A stretch of 18,743 nt of DNA, from NCBI GenBank assembly GCA_036823195.1, contig DAISGI010000045.1, positions 1 through 18,743 on the forward strand. The letters are read 5' to 3'. The notes under the pieces are model-generated. The model worked only from the letters and a program-made list of their open reading frames with translations, ran no database searches and was not told where the DNA came from. Below, piece by piece: positions 1-7,053 of the stretch (positions are counted from its first letter, which is position 1; each line of letters opens with the position of its first letter). The position numbers and the translations under genes are program-made. The DNA comes from UBA4874 sp002399435 (lineage in GTDB: Bacteria > Bacillota > Clostridia > Caldicoprobacterales > DTU083).

Positions 1-132
1 CTTCATCGGGTGGATACGGCAGAGCGTTTCATCCGGTTATTCATCCGTGTGGCGGGCATAGGATACCAAGCGAAGCTTATGGGACGGAGCAATACATTGG
101 TTGTGGTTCAGGATTTAAAAAAGTGGAGGTGA
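1..132 (+). CDS. possible 3' end of an unidentified upstream gene (partial)
   Basis: The frame beginning at base 1 is open for 43 codons and stops at TGA 130-132. That stop overlaps the infC ribosome binding site. The predicted tail (with stretches such as TAERFIRLFIRVAGIGYQ and NTLVVVQDLKKW) has a protein-like mix of hydrophobic and charged residues, but I do not recognise it. It does not resemble the C-terminus of ThrS or of YtxC, which often precede infC in this lineage. A second frame (from base 3) is also open to 146, so openness alone is weak evidence. The stretch could instead be untranslated leader of the infC operon. Confidence 0.3.
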   Translation, partial: LHRVDTAERFIRLFIRVAGIGYQAKLMGRSNTLVVVQDLKKWR

Positions 133-138
133 ATAAAT

Positions 139-651
139 ATCAGTAGGAAAGAACTCTCCATCAATGAAGAAATAAGGGAAAAGAAAGTCAGGGTAATTGA
201 CGACGACGGGAAACAGCTGGGCATAATGCCTACGGGAAAAGCCCAGGAGCTTGCGGATCAGAAGCAATTGGATCTGGTCATGATTGCACCCAAGGGGAAT
301 CCTCCGGTCTGCAAAATCATGGACTATGGAAAGTATCGTTTTGAGATTGCCAAGAAGGAAAAGGAAATCCGCAAAAACCAGCGAGTGATTGACGTCAAGG
401 AAATACGCCTGTCCGCGTCCATAGAAGAGCATGACATGGCTGTAAAGGCCAAAAATGCGGATAAGTTTCTGGACGCCGGGGATAAGGTAAAGGTAACCAT
501 TCGTTTCCGGGGCCGTGAAATGGCCCATCGTGAGATTGGCTTTCAGGTAATGGAGACTTTCAACTCTATGCTGACCGCAGAAATCGAGATAGAACGTAAG
601 CCAAGACTGGAAGGCAGGAGCATGATTATGGTCTTAGCACCAAAGGAATAG
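139..651 (+). CDS. infC: translation initiation factor IF-3 (ATC start)
   Basis: IF-3 binds the 30S subunit, keeps it apart from 50S and checks start codon-initiator tRNA pairing. The product is 170 residues, normal for the family. The N-terminal domain carries SINEEIREKKVRVI, the middle holds PPVCKIMDYGKYRFE and the linker KKEKEIRKNQ, and the C-terminal domain holds VKVTIRFRGREMAH and ends GRSMIMVLAPKE. I chose the ATC codon at 139 because GGAGGTG at 125-131 sits at good spacing and the family's conserved N-terminus begins there. The first ATG (226) would remove about 29 conserved residues. A rare AUU/AUC-type start is the known basis of IF-3 autoregulation. It is first in an operon with rpmI and rplT, 24 nt upstream of rpmI. 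Confidence 0.95.
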   Translation: MSRKELSINEEIREKKVRVIDDDGKQLGIMPTGKAQELADQKQLDLVMIAPKGNPPVCKIMDYGKYRFEIAKKEKEIRKNQRVIDVKEIRLSASIEEHDMAVKAKNADKFLDAGDKVKVTIRFRGREMAHREIGFQVMETFNSMLTAEIEIERKPRLEGRSMIMVLAPKE

Positions 652-675
652 TCCGCTTGAAAGGAGGAACAGAAT

Positions 676-873
676 ATGCCTAAAATGAAAACCCATCGGG
701 GAGCTGCCAAAAGATTCAATCTTACAAAATCCGGTAAAATAAAGCGCGCCAAAGCTTATAAAAGTCATATTTTAACCAAGAAATCTCCCAAAAGAAAGAG
801 AAATCTCCGGAAGGGGACCTATGTTACGGCGTCAGAGGCAAATGTCGTGAAAAAAATGATTCCATACAAATGA
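676..873 (+). CDS. rpmI: 50S ribosomal protein L35
   Basis: Small basic protein of the large ribosomal subunit, 65 residues, the usual length. The start PKMKTHRGAAKRF and the later KSHILTKKSPKRKRNLRK are characteristic of bL35. A strong site AAGGAGG (661-667) lies 8 nt before the ATG. It sits between infC and rplT as in nearly all bacteria, and is presumably co-transcribed with them and subject to L20 autoregulation. I saw no L20-binding leader inside the window; it would have to lie upstream of base 1 or within the first 130 bases. Confidence 0.97.
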   Translation: MPKMKTHRGAAKRFNLTKSGKIKRAKAYKSHILTKKSPKRKRNLRKGTYVTASEANVVKKMIPYK

Positions 874-900
874 TTCTTAAGACGAAGGAAGGTATAGGAA

Positions 901-1260
901 ATGGCAAGAGTAAAAAAAGCAATGAATGCCAAAAAGAAGCATAAAAAAGTATTAAAACTTGCCAAGGGCTTTTACGGCACCAGCAGTAAGCAATTCCGCC
1001 CTGCCAACGAGGCAGTGATGCGGTCCATGTCTTATGCATATACAGGAAGAAGATTAAAAAAGAGGGATTTCAGAAAGCTTTGGATTACCAGGATCAACGC
1101 TGCTGCCAGGATCAACGGTATGAGTTACAGCAAGTTCATCAATGGTCTGAAGAAAGCAAACATCCAGGTGGATCGGAAAATCCTGGCGGACATGGCAGTA
1201 AATGATGCAGATGGTTTTACCCAGCTGATTGACATTGCCAAAGGAAATCTGGAAGCATAA
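901..1260 (+). CDS. rplT: 50S ribosomal protein L20
   Basis: L20 binds 23S rRNA early in large-subunit assembly and represses its own operon in known bacteria. The product is 119 residues, the usual length. The N-terminus has the expected lysine-rich extension (KKAMNAKKKHKKVLKLAKG), followed by FYGTSSKQFRPANEAVMRS, RRLKKRDFRKLWITRINAA and the C-terminal KANIQVDRKILADMAVND. The ribosome binding site is GAAGGAAGGT around 883-896. It is the last gene of the infC operon; a terminator follows 18 nt after the stop. Confidence 0.97.
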   Translation: MARVKKAMNAKKKHKKVLKLAKGFYGTSSKQFRPANEAVMRSMSYAYTGRRLKKRDFRKLWITRINAAARINGMSYSKFINGLKKANIQVDRKILADMAVNDADGFTQLIDIAKGNLEA

Positions 1261-1278
1261 CAGGTTAGAAAGCTTCAA

Positions 1279-1307
1279 AATAGGGCCTCGGGGGAGACCT
1301 TATTTTT
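1279..1307 (+). terminator. Rho-independent terminator of the infC operon
   Basis: Left arm AATAGGGCCTC (1279-1289), loop GGGG, right arm GAGACCTTATT (1294-1304), with ten pairs (one G-U) and one C-A mismatch. The T run continues to 1307. It lies directly behind the rplT stop codon. Confidence 0.75.
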
Positions 1308-1358
1308 ATAGGCAGCCAGCGCCTGCAGATTTCCTTTTTTCCGTTGTTTGTCCGTCAT

Positions 1359-1458
1359 NNNNNNNNNNNNNNNNNNNNNNNNNNNNNNNNNNNNNNNNNN
1401 NNNNNNNNNNNNNNNNNNNNNNNNNNNNNNNNNNNNNNNNNNNNNNNNNNNNNNNNNN
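1359..1458. other. assembly gap of exactly 100 N
   Basis: The run is exactly 100 N, the conventional placeholder for a gap of unknown size, so its length need not be real. The last 11 bases before it (TTGTCCGTCAT, 1348-1358) are repeated exactly as the first 11 after it (1459-1469). No gene is expected across it: the terminator of the preceding operon lies upstream and the next start codon is at 1511. Confidence 0.98.
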
Positions 1459-1510
1459 TTGTCCGTCATGCGGCCAAGGCGGAAACCTGATACGCAAAAG
1501 GAGAAATCCA

Positions 1511-2368
1511 ATGGATTCGTTTCATAAACAACATGAGAAACAGTGTGAGGATCCGTTTTCAGTCCTGTCCAGCCCATCCAACCGCACCGTGAAGAATGTA
1601 AAAAGCCTGTTATCCGGAAAATATCGGGAAAAAAGCCACCGCTTTTTGGTAGAAGGCCGCAAGATGGTTTCGGAGGCGATGTCTTGCGGGTACCCCGTGG
1701 ATATGCTGTTGTTTTCCGAAACCGGTGCGGGATCTGCTTCGGACGCGGATCCGCTGCTGTCTTTTGCAATAAAAAAAAATATACCATGGAGAATTGCCAC
1801 GGACCGGATTTTCCGGACAGTCTCCGATACGCAGACACCACAGGGTGTCCTGGCTGTCGTCCGGGAAAGGGAATCCTCTCCGGAAGAGATCATCGGACAA
1901 TCCCCCGGGTTTTTGGTAATATTGGACGGAGTGAGGGATCCGGGCAATGTCGGGACCATTATGCGTACCGTGGATGCCGCCGGAGGGAACGGGGTGATCC
2001 TGATACATGACTGCGCAGACCCATATCAGCCCAAAGTTGTCCGTGCGACAATGGGATCGGTTTTCCGGGTGCCTGTTGTACGCCGCTGTGAGACAGAAGA
2101 GGTTACGGACAGGTTGGTTCGTTTCGGATATCACGTTCTGACCAGCCACCTTGATGGCTCCGATCTCTTCCAATGGCAGGGAGGGTATGACAGGACGGCA
2201 CTGGTGATCGGAAATGAATCCCATGGAGTCAGCCGGCAGATGATGGACCTGGCGGACAGCCTGGTGAAAATACCAATGGTTGGCGGTGCGGAGTCTTTGA
2301 ATGTCTCGGTGGCAGCGGGGATTCTGATTTACGAGATTTTCCGGAAACGGAGAAAAGTGGACGGGTAG
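1511..2368 (+). CDS. SpoU/TrmH-family RNA 2'-O-methyltransferase (YsgA-like)
   Basis: Predicted S-adenosylmethionine-dependent methylation of a ribose 2'-OH in rRNA or tRNA; the exact target cannot be told from sequence. The product is 285 residues. An N-terminal substrate-binding domain (about 20-110; NRTVKNVKSLLSGKYREKSH, FLVEGRKMVSEA) precedes the trefoil-knot SPOUT domain with its three motifs: LDGVRDPGNVGTIMRT (from residue 138, with the conserved Asn and Arg), VIGNESHGVS (232-241) and IPMVGGAESLNVSVAAG (from 254). The ATG at 1511 is preceded by AAAAGGAG (1497-1503 region); the frame open through the N gap upstream is not meaningful. In Bacillus the YsgA gene also lies beside pheS. Its promoter is probably in or near the gap. 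Confidence 0.9.
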   Translation: MDSFHKQHEKQCEDPFSVLSSPSNRTVKNVKSLLSGKYREKSHRFLVEGRKMVSEAMSCGYPVDMLLFSETGAGSASDADPLLSFAIKKNIPWRIATDRIFRTVSDTQTPQGVLAVVRERESSPEEIIGQSPGFLVILDGVRDPGNVGTIMRTVDAAGGNGVILIHDCADPYQPKVVRATMGSVFRVPVVRRCETEEVTDRLVRFGYHVLTSHLDGSDLFQWQGGYDRTALVIGNESHGVSRQMMDLADSLVKIPMVGGAESLNVSVAAGILIYEIFRKRRKVDG

Positions 2369-2372
2369 TCCC

Positions 2373-2401
2373 TTGAACGGGTCAGGCAAGTATGGTACAA
2401 T
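2373..2401 (+). promoter_or_regulatory. sigma-A-type promoter for the pheST leader
   Basis: TTGAAC (2373-2378) and TACAAT (2396-2401) are separated by 17 nt, each differing from consensus at two positions or fewer. Transcription would start near 2408, giving a leader of about 400 nt before pheS. The -35 box starts 5 nt after the stop codon of the methyltransferase gene. Confidence 0.7.
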
Positions 2402-2524
2402 TATGTAAAATAAGCCTGTAAAGGAGTTTGGTCTCCATGGTGTCAGAGTTCTTTTGGAGGATCTTCGAAACCACAGGTTCCGTAACTGCCTATATTATGT
2501 ATCGAAAATTAATTCCAATAACAT

Positions 2525-2773
2525 GGGAAAGGCAATGAAGGAGAAAAGTAAATTCCATGGATGGATTCAGGGAGGGAGTGCCCTGGACTGAAAGCACTCC
2601 TGTCATCCGGAATTGAATGTTCGCTCCGGAGTCGGAGGCTGAAACGTATTTGCTTAGGCCTTACCGGATTTACGCCCGTTAAAACGTATTGAGGTTTCAT
2701 TGTGAAATGAAGTTGGGTGGTACCACGCAGGAAACAGCCTACGTCCCATGCTATGCGGGACGGGGCTTTTTTT
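2525..2773 (+). promoter_or_regulatory. T-box riboswitch (tRNA-Phe) controlling pheST
   Basis: This leader reads tRNA-Phe charging: uncharged tRNA stabilises an antiterminator, and otherwise transcription stops. Stem I is visible. GGAG (2540-2543) pairs CTCC (2624-2627); AATTCC (2551-2556) pairs GGAATT (2609-2614); GGATG (2559-2563) pairs CATCC (2604-2608). The AGTAA box (2547-2551) lies opposite the specifier loop, which reads GAATGTTCGC. UUC at 2620-2622 is the likely specifier, a Phe codon matching the downstream genes. A distal helix GGAGTGC/GCACTCC caps the stem. The T-box core TGGGTGGTACCACG is at 2714-2727 and the terminator follows. The 5' boundary is approximate. Confidence 0.93.
2736..2773 (+). 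terminator. T-box-controlled terminator before pheS
   Basis: AGCC (2736-2739) pairs with GGCT and CGTCCC (2742-2747) with GGGACG (2757-2762 region), followed by a run of seven T ending at 2773. It overlaps the 3' half of the antiterminator region, as expected for a transcriptional T-box. Confidence 0.85.
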
Positions 2774-2811
2774 ATATATTTCACTATAAACAGGAAAGGA
2801 GCTGCGAAGAG

Positions 2812-3834
2812 TTGATAAAGGAGAAACTGGAACAAATCAGGGAAGAAGCCTTGCAGGCACTGAAAAATATAAGCGTTCTCAATCAGTTGGAGGAATTTCG
2901 CATCCGCGTGCTGGGGAAAAAGGGGAAGCTGACCATGGTCCTGCGCGAAATGGGAAGTCTTCCGCCTGCAGAGCGCCCTGTGATTGGCCAGCTGGCCAAC
3001 GAAATCCGAAATTCACTGGAGAAGGAACTGGCTCAAAAAGCAAATGCCCTTCGGAAAGCCGATCTCGAAAAACGGCTGGAGGAAGAGGCCATTGATATTA
3101 CCGTCCCGGGCAGAAAACCCGTCAGAGGAAATCTCCATCCCAATACCAGGACATTGAATGAATTGAAGGACATTTTTCTGGGAATGGGGTTTGATGTTGC
3201 GGAAGGGCCGGAGGTGGAATGGGACGAATATAATTTCAAAGCTTTGAATACGCCGGAGAATCACCCGGCAAGGGATGTTCAGGATACTTTTTACATCAAT
3301 GATAAAATTCTGCTCCGTACGCAGACATCTCCGGTACAGATCCGCACCATGCTCAGCAAAAAGCCGCCCATCAAGATTATCTGTCCGGGAAAGGTTTATC
3401 GCTCCGATTCCGTGGATGCAACCCATTCCCCGATTTTCAATCAGGTGGAAGGCCTGGCAGTGGATCGGAATATCACAATGGGCGACTTAAAGGGCGTGCT
3501 GGATGTCTTTGCAAAGCAGGTATTCGGTCCGGAAACCAGGACCAGGTTCCGGCCTCATCATTTTCCGTTTACGGAACCCAGTGCGGAGGTGGATGTTACC
3601 TGTGCCATTTGCCATGGCTCCGGCTGCAGGGTATGCTCCCATACCGGATGGATTGAAATCCTGGGAGCCGGGATGGTGCATCCCAATGTGCTGCGATACT
3701 GCGGGATCGATCCGGACCTCTACAGCGGGTTTGCCTTTGGCATGGGATTGGACCGAATAACAAATCTCAGGCATGGAATTGATGATATCCGTCTGCTGTT
3801 CGAAAATGATATCCGTTTCCTGAAACAGTTTTAG
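2812..3834 (+). CDS. pheS: phenylalanyl-tRNA synthetase alpha subunit (TTG start)
   Basis: Catalytic subunit of the (alpha-beta)2 enzyme that charges tRNA-Phe. The product is 340 residues, typical. An N-terminal coiled-coil arm (about 1-90; KEKLEQIREEALQALKN) is followed by the class II core. Motif 2 is YRSDSVDATHSPIFNQVEGL from residue 196 and motif 3 contains GFAFGMGLDRITNLRHGI from residue 306. Ala308 occupies the Phe-pocket position corresponding to Ala294 of E. coli. CAICHGSGCRVC is a typical bacterial insert. The frame stays open into the T-box, but the terminator rules out a start there. TTG at 2812 behind AAAGGAG (2795-2801) restores the family N-terminus. pheT follows 14 nt downstream. 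Confidence 0.95.
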   Translation: MIKEKLEQIREEALQALKNISVLNQLEEFRIRVLGKKGKLTMVLREMGSLPPAERPVIGQLANEIRNSLEKELAQKANALRKADLEKRLEEEAIDITVPGRKPVRGNLHPNTRTLNELKDIFLGMGFDVAEGPEVEWDEYNFKALNTPENHPARDVQDTFYINDKILLRTQTSPVQIRTMLSKKPPIKIICPGKVYRSDSVDATHSPIFNQVEGLAVDRNITMGDLKGVLDVFAKQVFGPETRTRFRPHHFPFTEPSAEVDVTCAICHGSGCRVCSHTGWIEILGAGMVHPNVLRYCGIDPDLYSGFAFGMGLDRITNLRHGIDDIRLLFENDIRFLKQF

Positions 3835-3848
3835 GAGGAGGAATTGAT

Positions 3849-6242
3849 ATGTTGCTGCCGATGAATTGGGTAAAAGATTATGTGGAAGTCGGGGAAGATA
3901 CCGGGACTTTGGGCGATCAGCTGACCATGACCGGCTCAAAAGTGGAGGAGATCACAACCCTGCGTCAGGAGATTTCCAATGTAGTGGTTGGAAAGATTCT
4001 TTCTGTGGAGCCTCATCCAAATGCGGACCGGCTTGTGGTATGTCAGGTGGATGTAGGAACGGAAACGCTGCAGATTGTAACCGGAGCCAATAATATTGCT
4101 GTCGGGCAGCGGATCCCGGTGGCAGTCCACGGGGCGAAGCTGCCGGGAGGAGTCACCATCAAAAAAAGCAAGCTTCGCGGTGTGGAATCCTATGGCATGA
4201 TGTGCTCCGGGGAGGAACTGGAACTGAAGGACAGCGATTATCCGGGAGCGGAAGTGAACGGCATCCTGATCCTGAAGGAGGACTATCCGCTGGGAATGGA
4301 TGTAAAAGAGGCACTGGATCTGGGCGGAGATGTCATCGATTTTGAAATCACTCCAAATCGTCCGGATTGCCTCAGCGTCCTGGGTATGGCAAGGGAAATT
4401 GCCGTAACGACCGGAAAGACGTGGTCCATGCCGGAGATTGCCTTAAAGCCCGGCGCCGGCCGAATGGAGGATGAGCTGAAAGTTGAGGTGGAGGACGCCG
4501 CACTTTGCCCGAGATATCTGGCGCGCGTCGTCAGGGATATCCGCATTGCTCCTTCTCCCCAATGGATGCGCCGCCGTCTGGCAGCTGCCGGTGTCCGGCC
4601 CATCAATAACATTGTTGATATTACCAATTATGTAATGTTGGAACTGGGCCAGCCTATGCATGCCTTTGATCTGGATAAGGTAGAGGGCAGGAAGATTGTG
4701 GTGCGAACTGCCGTTTCGGGAGAAACCATTGTTACTCTGGACGGAAAGCACAGGGAACTGAAAGAGGATATGCTGGTGATAGCAGATACGGACAAGCCCA
4801 TCGCAGTAGCCGGCGTAATGGGGGGAGCGAACTCTGAAATCACGGATGAAACCAGGCAAATTGTACTGGAAAGCGCCCTGTTTCAGGGATCCAGTGTCCG
4901 ATTGACATCCCGGGCCCTGGGATTGCGGAGCGAGGCTTCCAGCCGTTTTGAAAAAGGACTGGATATCAATATGGCACGGACGGCTGTGGACCGGGCGGCT
5001 CAGCTGATTCAGAAACTGGGAGCCGGTACCGTGGTGGATGGATATATTGATGTACTGGGGGCTTCCACGGATCGAAAGACCATTACGGCAAAATGGAACC
5101 GTATCAACGAGCTGCTGGGTTTGAATCTTTCCGCGGAAGTCATGAAAGATATCCTGACCAGGCTTGGACTGGAAGTTACACTGGATGGAGATACGCTGTC
5201 GGCTGTGGTGCCGACCTATCGCAATGACCTGGAGGGAGTAGCCGATCTGGCGGAGGAAGTTGCCCGCATTTACGGGTATGATAAGATTCCAATGACTTTG
5301 ATGGAAGGTTCCGCCTCCCGGGGTACCCGGACGCGGAAGCAGAATTGGATCGATGCCGTAAAACAGGCTCTGGTTGGCATGGGAATGTATGAAACCATGA
5401 CTTATTCCTTTGCCAGTCCTACGGTTTATCAATCCATCGGCATGACGGATCCCAGGGATTATCCTGCTGCCATAAGGATCGCCAACCCGCTGGGAGAAGA
5501 TCAAAGTATACTGCGTACGACCATGATGCCCAGTATGCTGGAGGTTCTGTCCCGGAACTATAACCGCCGTCTGGAGGACTGCAGCATCTTTGAAATCAAT
5601 CCGGTTTTTCTTCCGAAGTCCCTGCCGCTGACGGATCTTCCCGATGAAGTCCTGACTCTGGCCATGGGGCAATACGGCGCAGATTCTGATTTTTATTCCA
5701 TGAAAGGAAAAATAGAGGTAATTGCTGAGCTTCTGGGTCTGGAGCACAAAATCAGTTTCCGGGCTGTCCGGCATCCGACCCTGCATCCGGGAAGGGCTGC
5801 GGAAGTCCGGATCGGCGATCAATCGATCGGTGTTTTTGGCGAAGTACATCCGAAGGTTGCGGACAACTATCAGCTGGATATCCGGGTCATGCTTGGGGAA
5901 CTGAATCTTGCAGTCCTGCTGGATCAGGCAAAAACCGGCTGCCAGTATCGCCCCCTGCCGCGTTATCCTGCCGTTCCAAGGGATTTGGCTCTTATTGTGA
6001 AAAAAACAGTTCCGGCCGGGCAGATTCTGGAACGGATCCGGAAAGCTGGCGGAAAGATGCTGGAGGATGTTTCGCTGTTTGATATTTATGAAGGCAACCA
6101 GATACCGGAAGGATACAAAAGCATGGCATTTTCTCTGGTATATCGCGCTTCCGACCGTACTTTGAAGGACGATGAAGTGAATCAGGTACACAAAAAAATT
6201 CTGAATGCTCTGGAAAGGGAAATCGGTGCAAAGTTGAGATAG
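3849..6242 (+). CDS. pheT: phenylalanyl-tRNA synthetase beta subunit
   Basis: Partner of PheS; it binds tRNA and edits Tyr-tRNA(Phe). The product is 797 residues, the usual bacterial length. Domains in order: N-terminal MLLPMNWVKDYV; OB-fold tRNA-binding domain (about 41-155; NVVVGKILSVEPHPNADRL); B3/B4 editing domain (about 205-380; RRRLAAAGVRPINNIVDITN, GQPMHAFDLDK); B5 domain (about 405-475); inactive catalytic-like module (about 480-690); and C-terminal ferredoxin-like anticodon-binding domain (about 700-797; RYPAVPRDLALIV). GGAGGAGG (3834-3841) overlaps the pheS stop and serves the ATG, so the two subunits are translated together. Nothing appears broken or truncated. Confidence 0.97.
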   Translation: MLLPMNWVKDYVEVGEDTGTLGDQLTMTGSKVEEITTLRQEISNVVVGKILSVEPHPNADRLVVCQVDVGTETLQIVTGANNIAVGQRIPVAVHGAKLPGGVTIKKSKLRGVESYGMMCSGEELELKDSDYPGAEVNGILILKEDYPLGMDVKEALDLGGDVIDFEITPNRPDCLSVLGMAREIAVTTGKTWSMPEIALKPGAGRMEDELKVEVEDAALCPRYLARVVRDIRIAPSPQWMRRRLAAAGVRPINNIVDITNYVMLELGQPMHAFDLDKVEGRKIVVRTAVSGETIVTLDGKHRELKEDMLVIADTDKPIAVAGVMGGANSEITDETRQIVLESALFQGSSVRLTSRALGLRSEASSRFEKGLDINMARTAVDRAAQLIQKLGAGTVVDGYIDVLGASTDRKTITAKWNRINELLGLNLSAEVMKDILTRLGLEVTLDGDTLSAVVPTYRNDLEGVADLAEEVARIYGYDKIPMTLMEGSASRGTRTRKQNWIDAVKQALVGMGMYETMTYSFASPTVYQSIGMTDPRDYPAAIRIANPLGEDQSILRTTMMPSMLEVLSRNYNRRLEDCSIFEINPVFLPKSLPLTDLPDEVLTLAMGQYGADSDFYSMKGKIEVIAELLGLEHKISFRAVRHPTLHPGRAAEVRIGDQSIGVFGEVHPKVADNYQLDIRVMLGELNLAVLLDQAKTGCQYRPLPRYPAVPRDLALIVKKTVPAGQILERIRKAGGKMLEDVSLFDIYEGNQIPEGYKSMAFSLVYRASDRTLKDDEVNQVHKKILNALEREIGAKLR

Positions 6243-6431
6243 ACATTTTCCAAAAACCATAGTAGAATTAGATGGGAATTTATTTCGAAATGTAGATAGC
6301 AACGTAAACTTCAAAATCAGGAATGTATTAATTGCAGGGCATTATAGAATAGGAAGAGGTTTCAGCCGATAGATTGATTTGAGAGGGTTCTACGGACTTA
6401 AAATGTACGGGAGTATAGGGGTTGATCGCAG

Positions 6432-6770
6432 ATGGCACAAAAAGTAAAGACCGTTGTAAAGATTGCGGGAAAGGAATATACGGTCCGGGCTTTTGAAACG
6501 GAGGAATATATCCATAGGGTGGCTATCTATGTAAATCGCAGGATGGAGGAGGTCGAAAGGACTCAGCCAGCTCTCAGTACTACCATGACGGCTGTATTGA
6601 CTGCCATAAATCTGGGGGATGAAGTTTTGAAGCTCCAGGATAAAGTGGATTCCCTTCAAAACCAGCTGGAAGAGCTGGAGAATGACTCCAGGAAGTCGAA
6701 TGCGACTTCCTCCCACTCAAAACCTGTTCCTGTTATTTATGATGTTTCCCGTAAGGGAAAGCGTTCCTGA
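6432..6770 (+). CDS. zapA: cell division protein ZapA
   Basis: ZapA binds FtsZ at the division site and promotes bundling of Z-ring filaments. The product is 112 residues. The N-terminal half (VKIAGKEYTVRAFETEEYIH, VNRRMEEVERTQPALS, AVLTAINLGDEVLKL) matches the ZapA dimer fold. The part from about 70 to 88 (KLQDKVDSLQNQLEELEND) is a coiled coil, and the tail is polar and probably disordered. The site upstream is poor (GGGG at about 6418-6421). Placement between pheT and mutS2 is common in Clostridia. The 189-nt space after pheT suggests separate initiation, but I found no convincing -35/-10 pair; a TATAGAAT at 6343-6350 is the best -10 candidate. Confidence 0.88.
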   Translation: MAQKVKTVVKIAGKEYTVRAFETEEYIHRVAIYVNRRMEEVERTQPALSTTMTAVLTAINLGDEVLKLQDKVDSLQNQLEELENDSRKSNATSSHSKPVPVIYDVSRKGKRS

Positions 6771-6791
6771 AAATGTGAAAAGGATTCTGTG

Positions 6792-6820
6792 AGAGCCCTG
6801 GCTAAAGCAGCCGGGGCTCT
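6792..6820 (+). terminator. perfect hairpin after zapA (U tract absent)
   Basis: AGAGCCC-T-GGCT (6792-6803), loop AAAGC, AGCC-G-GGGCTCT (6809-6820): twelve consecutive pairs including one wobble, 21 nt after the zapA stop. The stability and placement fit a terminator or 3' end protector, but no T run follows on either strand, so termination efficiency is uncertain. Confidence 0.5.
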
Positions 6821-6855
6821 ATGTGACGGACGGAAAGTTTTTAAGGATCCGCATA

Positions 6856-7053
6856 TTACCTGCATGGCATGCTTTGTATAAGTTCCCGGTACTGACCAGG
6901 AGTTATGCCCTCCATCTTTTTAAATTTGCGGATGAAGCTGGAGACATCCATATAGCCAACACAAAGTATGATTTCCTTGATCGGTAAATCCGTTTCCACC
7001 AACTGTTGCTTGACCTTTTCCATTCGCAGATTGTCAAAACTCCTGTGAAAATG
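6856..7053 (-). pseudogene. C-terminal remnant of an AraC-family transcriptional regulator
   Basis: Read on the minus strand, 7053 to the TAA at 6856-6858 gives 65 codons whose main part is unmistakable as the end of an AraC/XylS DNA-binding domain: SFDNLRMEKVKQQLVETDL, PIKEIILCVGY, SSFIRKFKKMEGITPGQYRE. This is the linker helix and second helix-turn-helix. The first helix-turn-helix and the whole sensor domain are missing. It begins directly after the thioesterase stop codon (7054-7056), in the same frame. A short AUG-started peptide (from 7023, 55 residues) is possible, but no ribosome binding site stands at proper distance. I take it as the relic of a deleted regulator gene. Confidence 0.8.

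Noticed and set aside
1..138. L20 leader regulating infC-rpmI-rplT
   Set aside because: I looked for a hairpin with a T run and for the L20-binding pseudoknot before infC and did not see either. It may lie upstream of the window.
1610..2389. Minus-strand open frame of 259 codons opposite the methyltransferase gene
   Set aside because: Antisense shadow; the + strand carries all three SPOUT motifs in order.
2689..2811. N-terminal extension of pheS from an ATG inside the leader
   Set aside because: It would be translated from the T-box and terminator. The encoded residues do not belong to PheS, and TTG 2812 restores the family N-terminus.
4443..6314. Long minus-strand open frame of 623 codons opposite pheT
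   Set aside because: It is the antisense shadow of pheT: its composition is unlike a protein (many His, Gln, Ser, Pro), no ribosome binding site is present, and the + strand frame matches PheT along its whole length.
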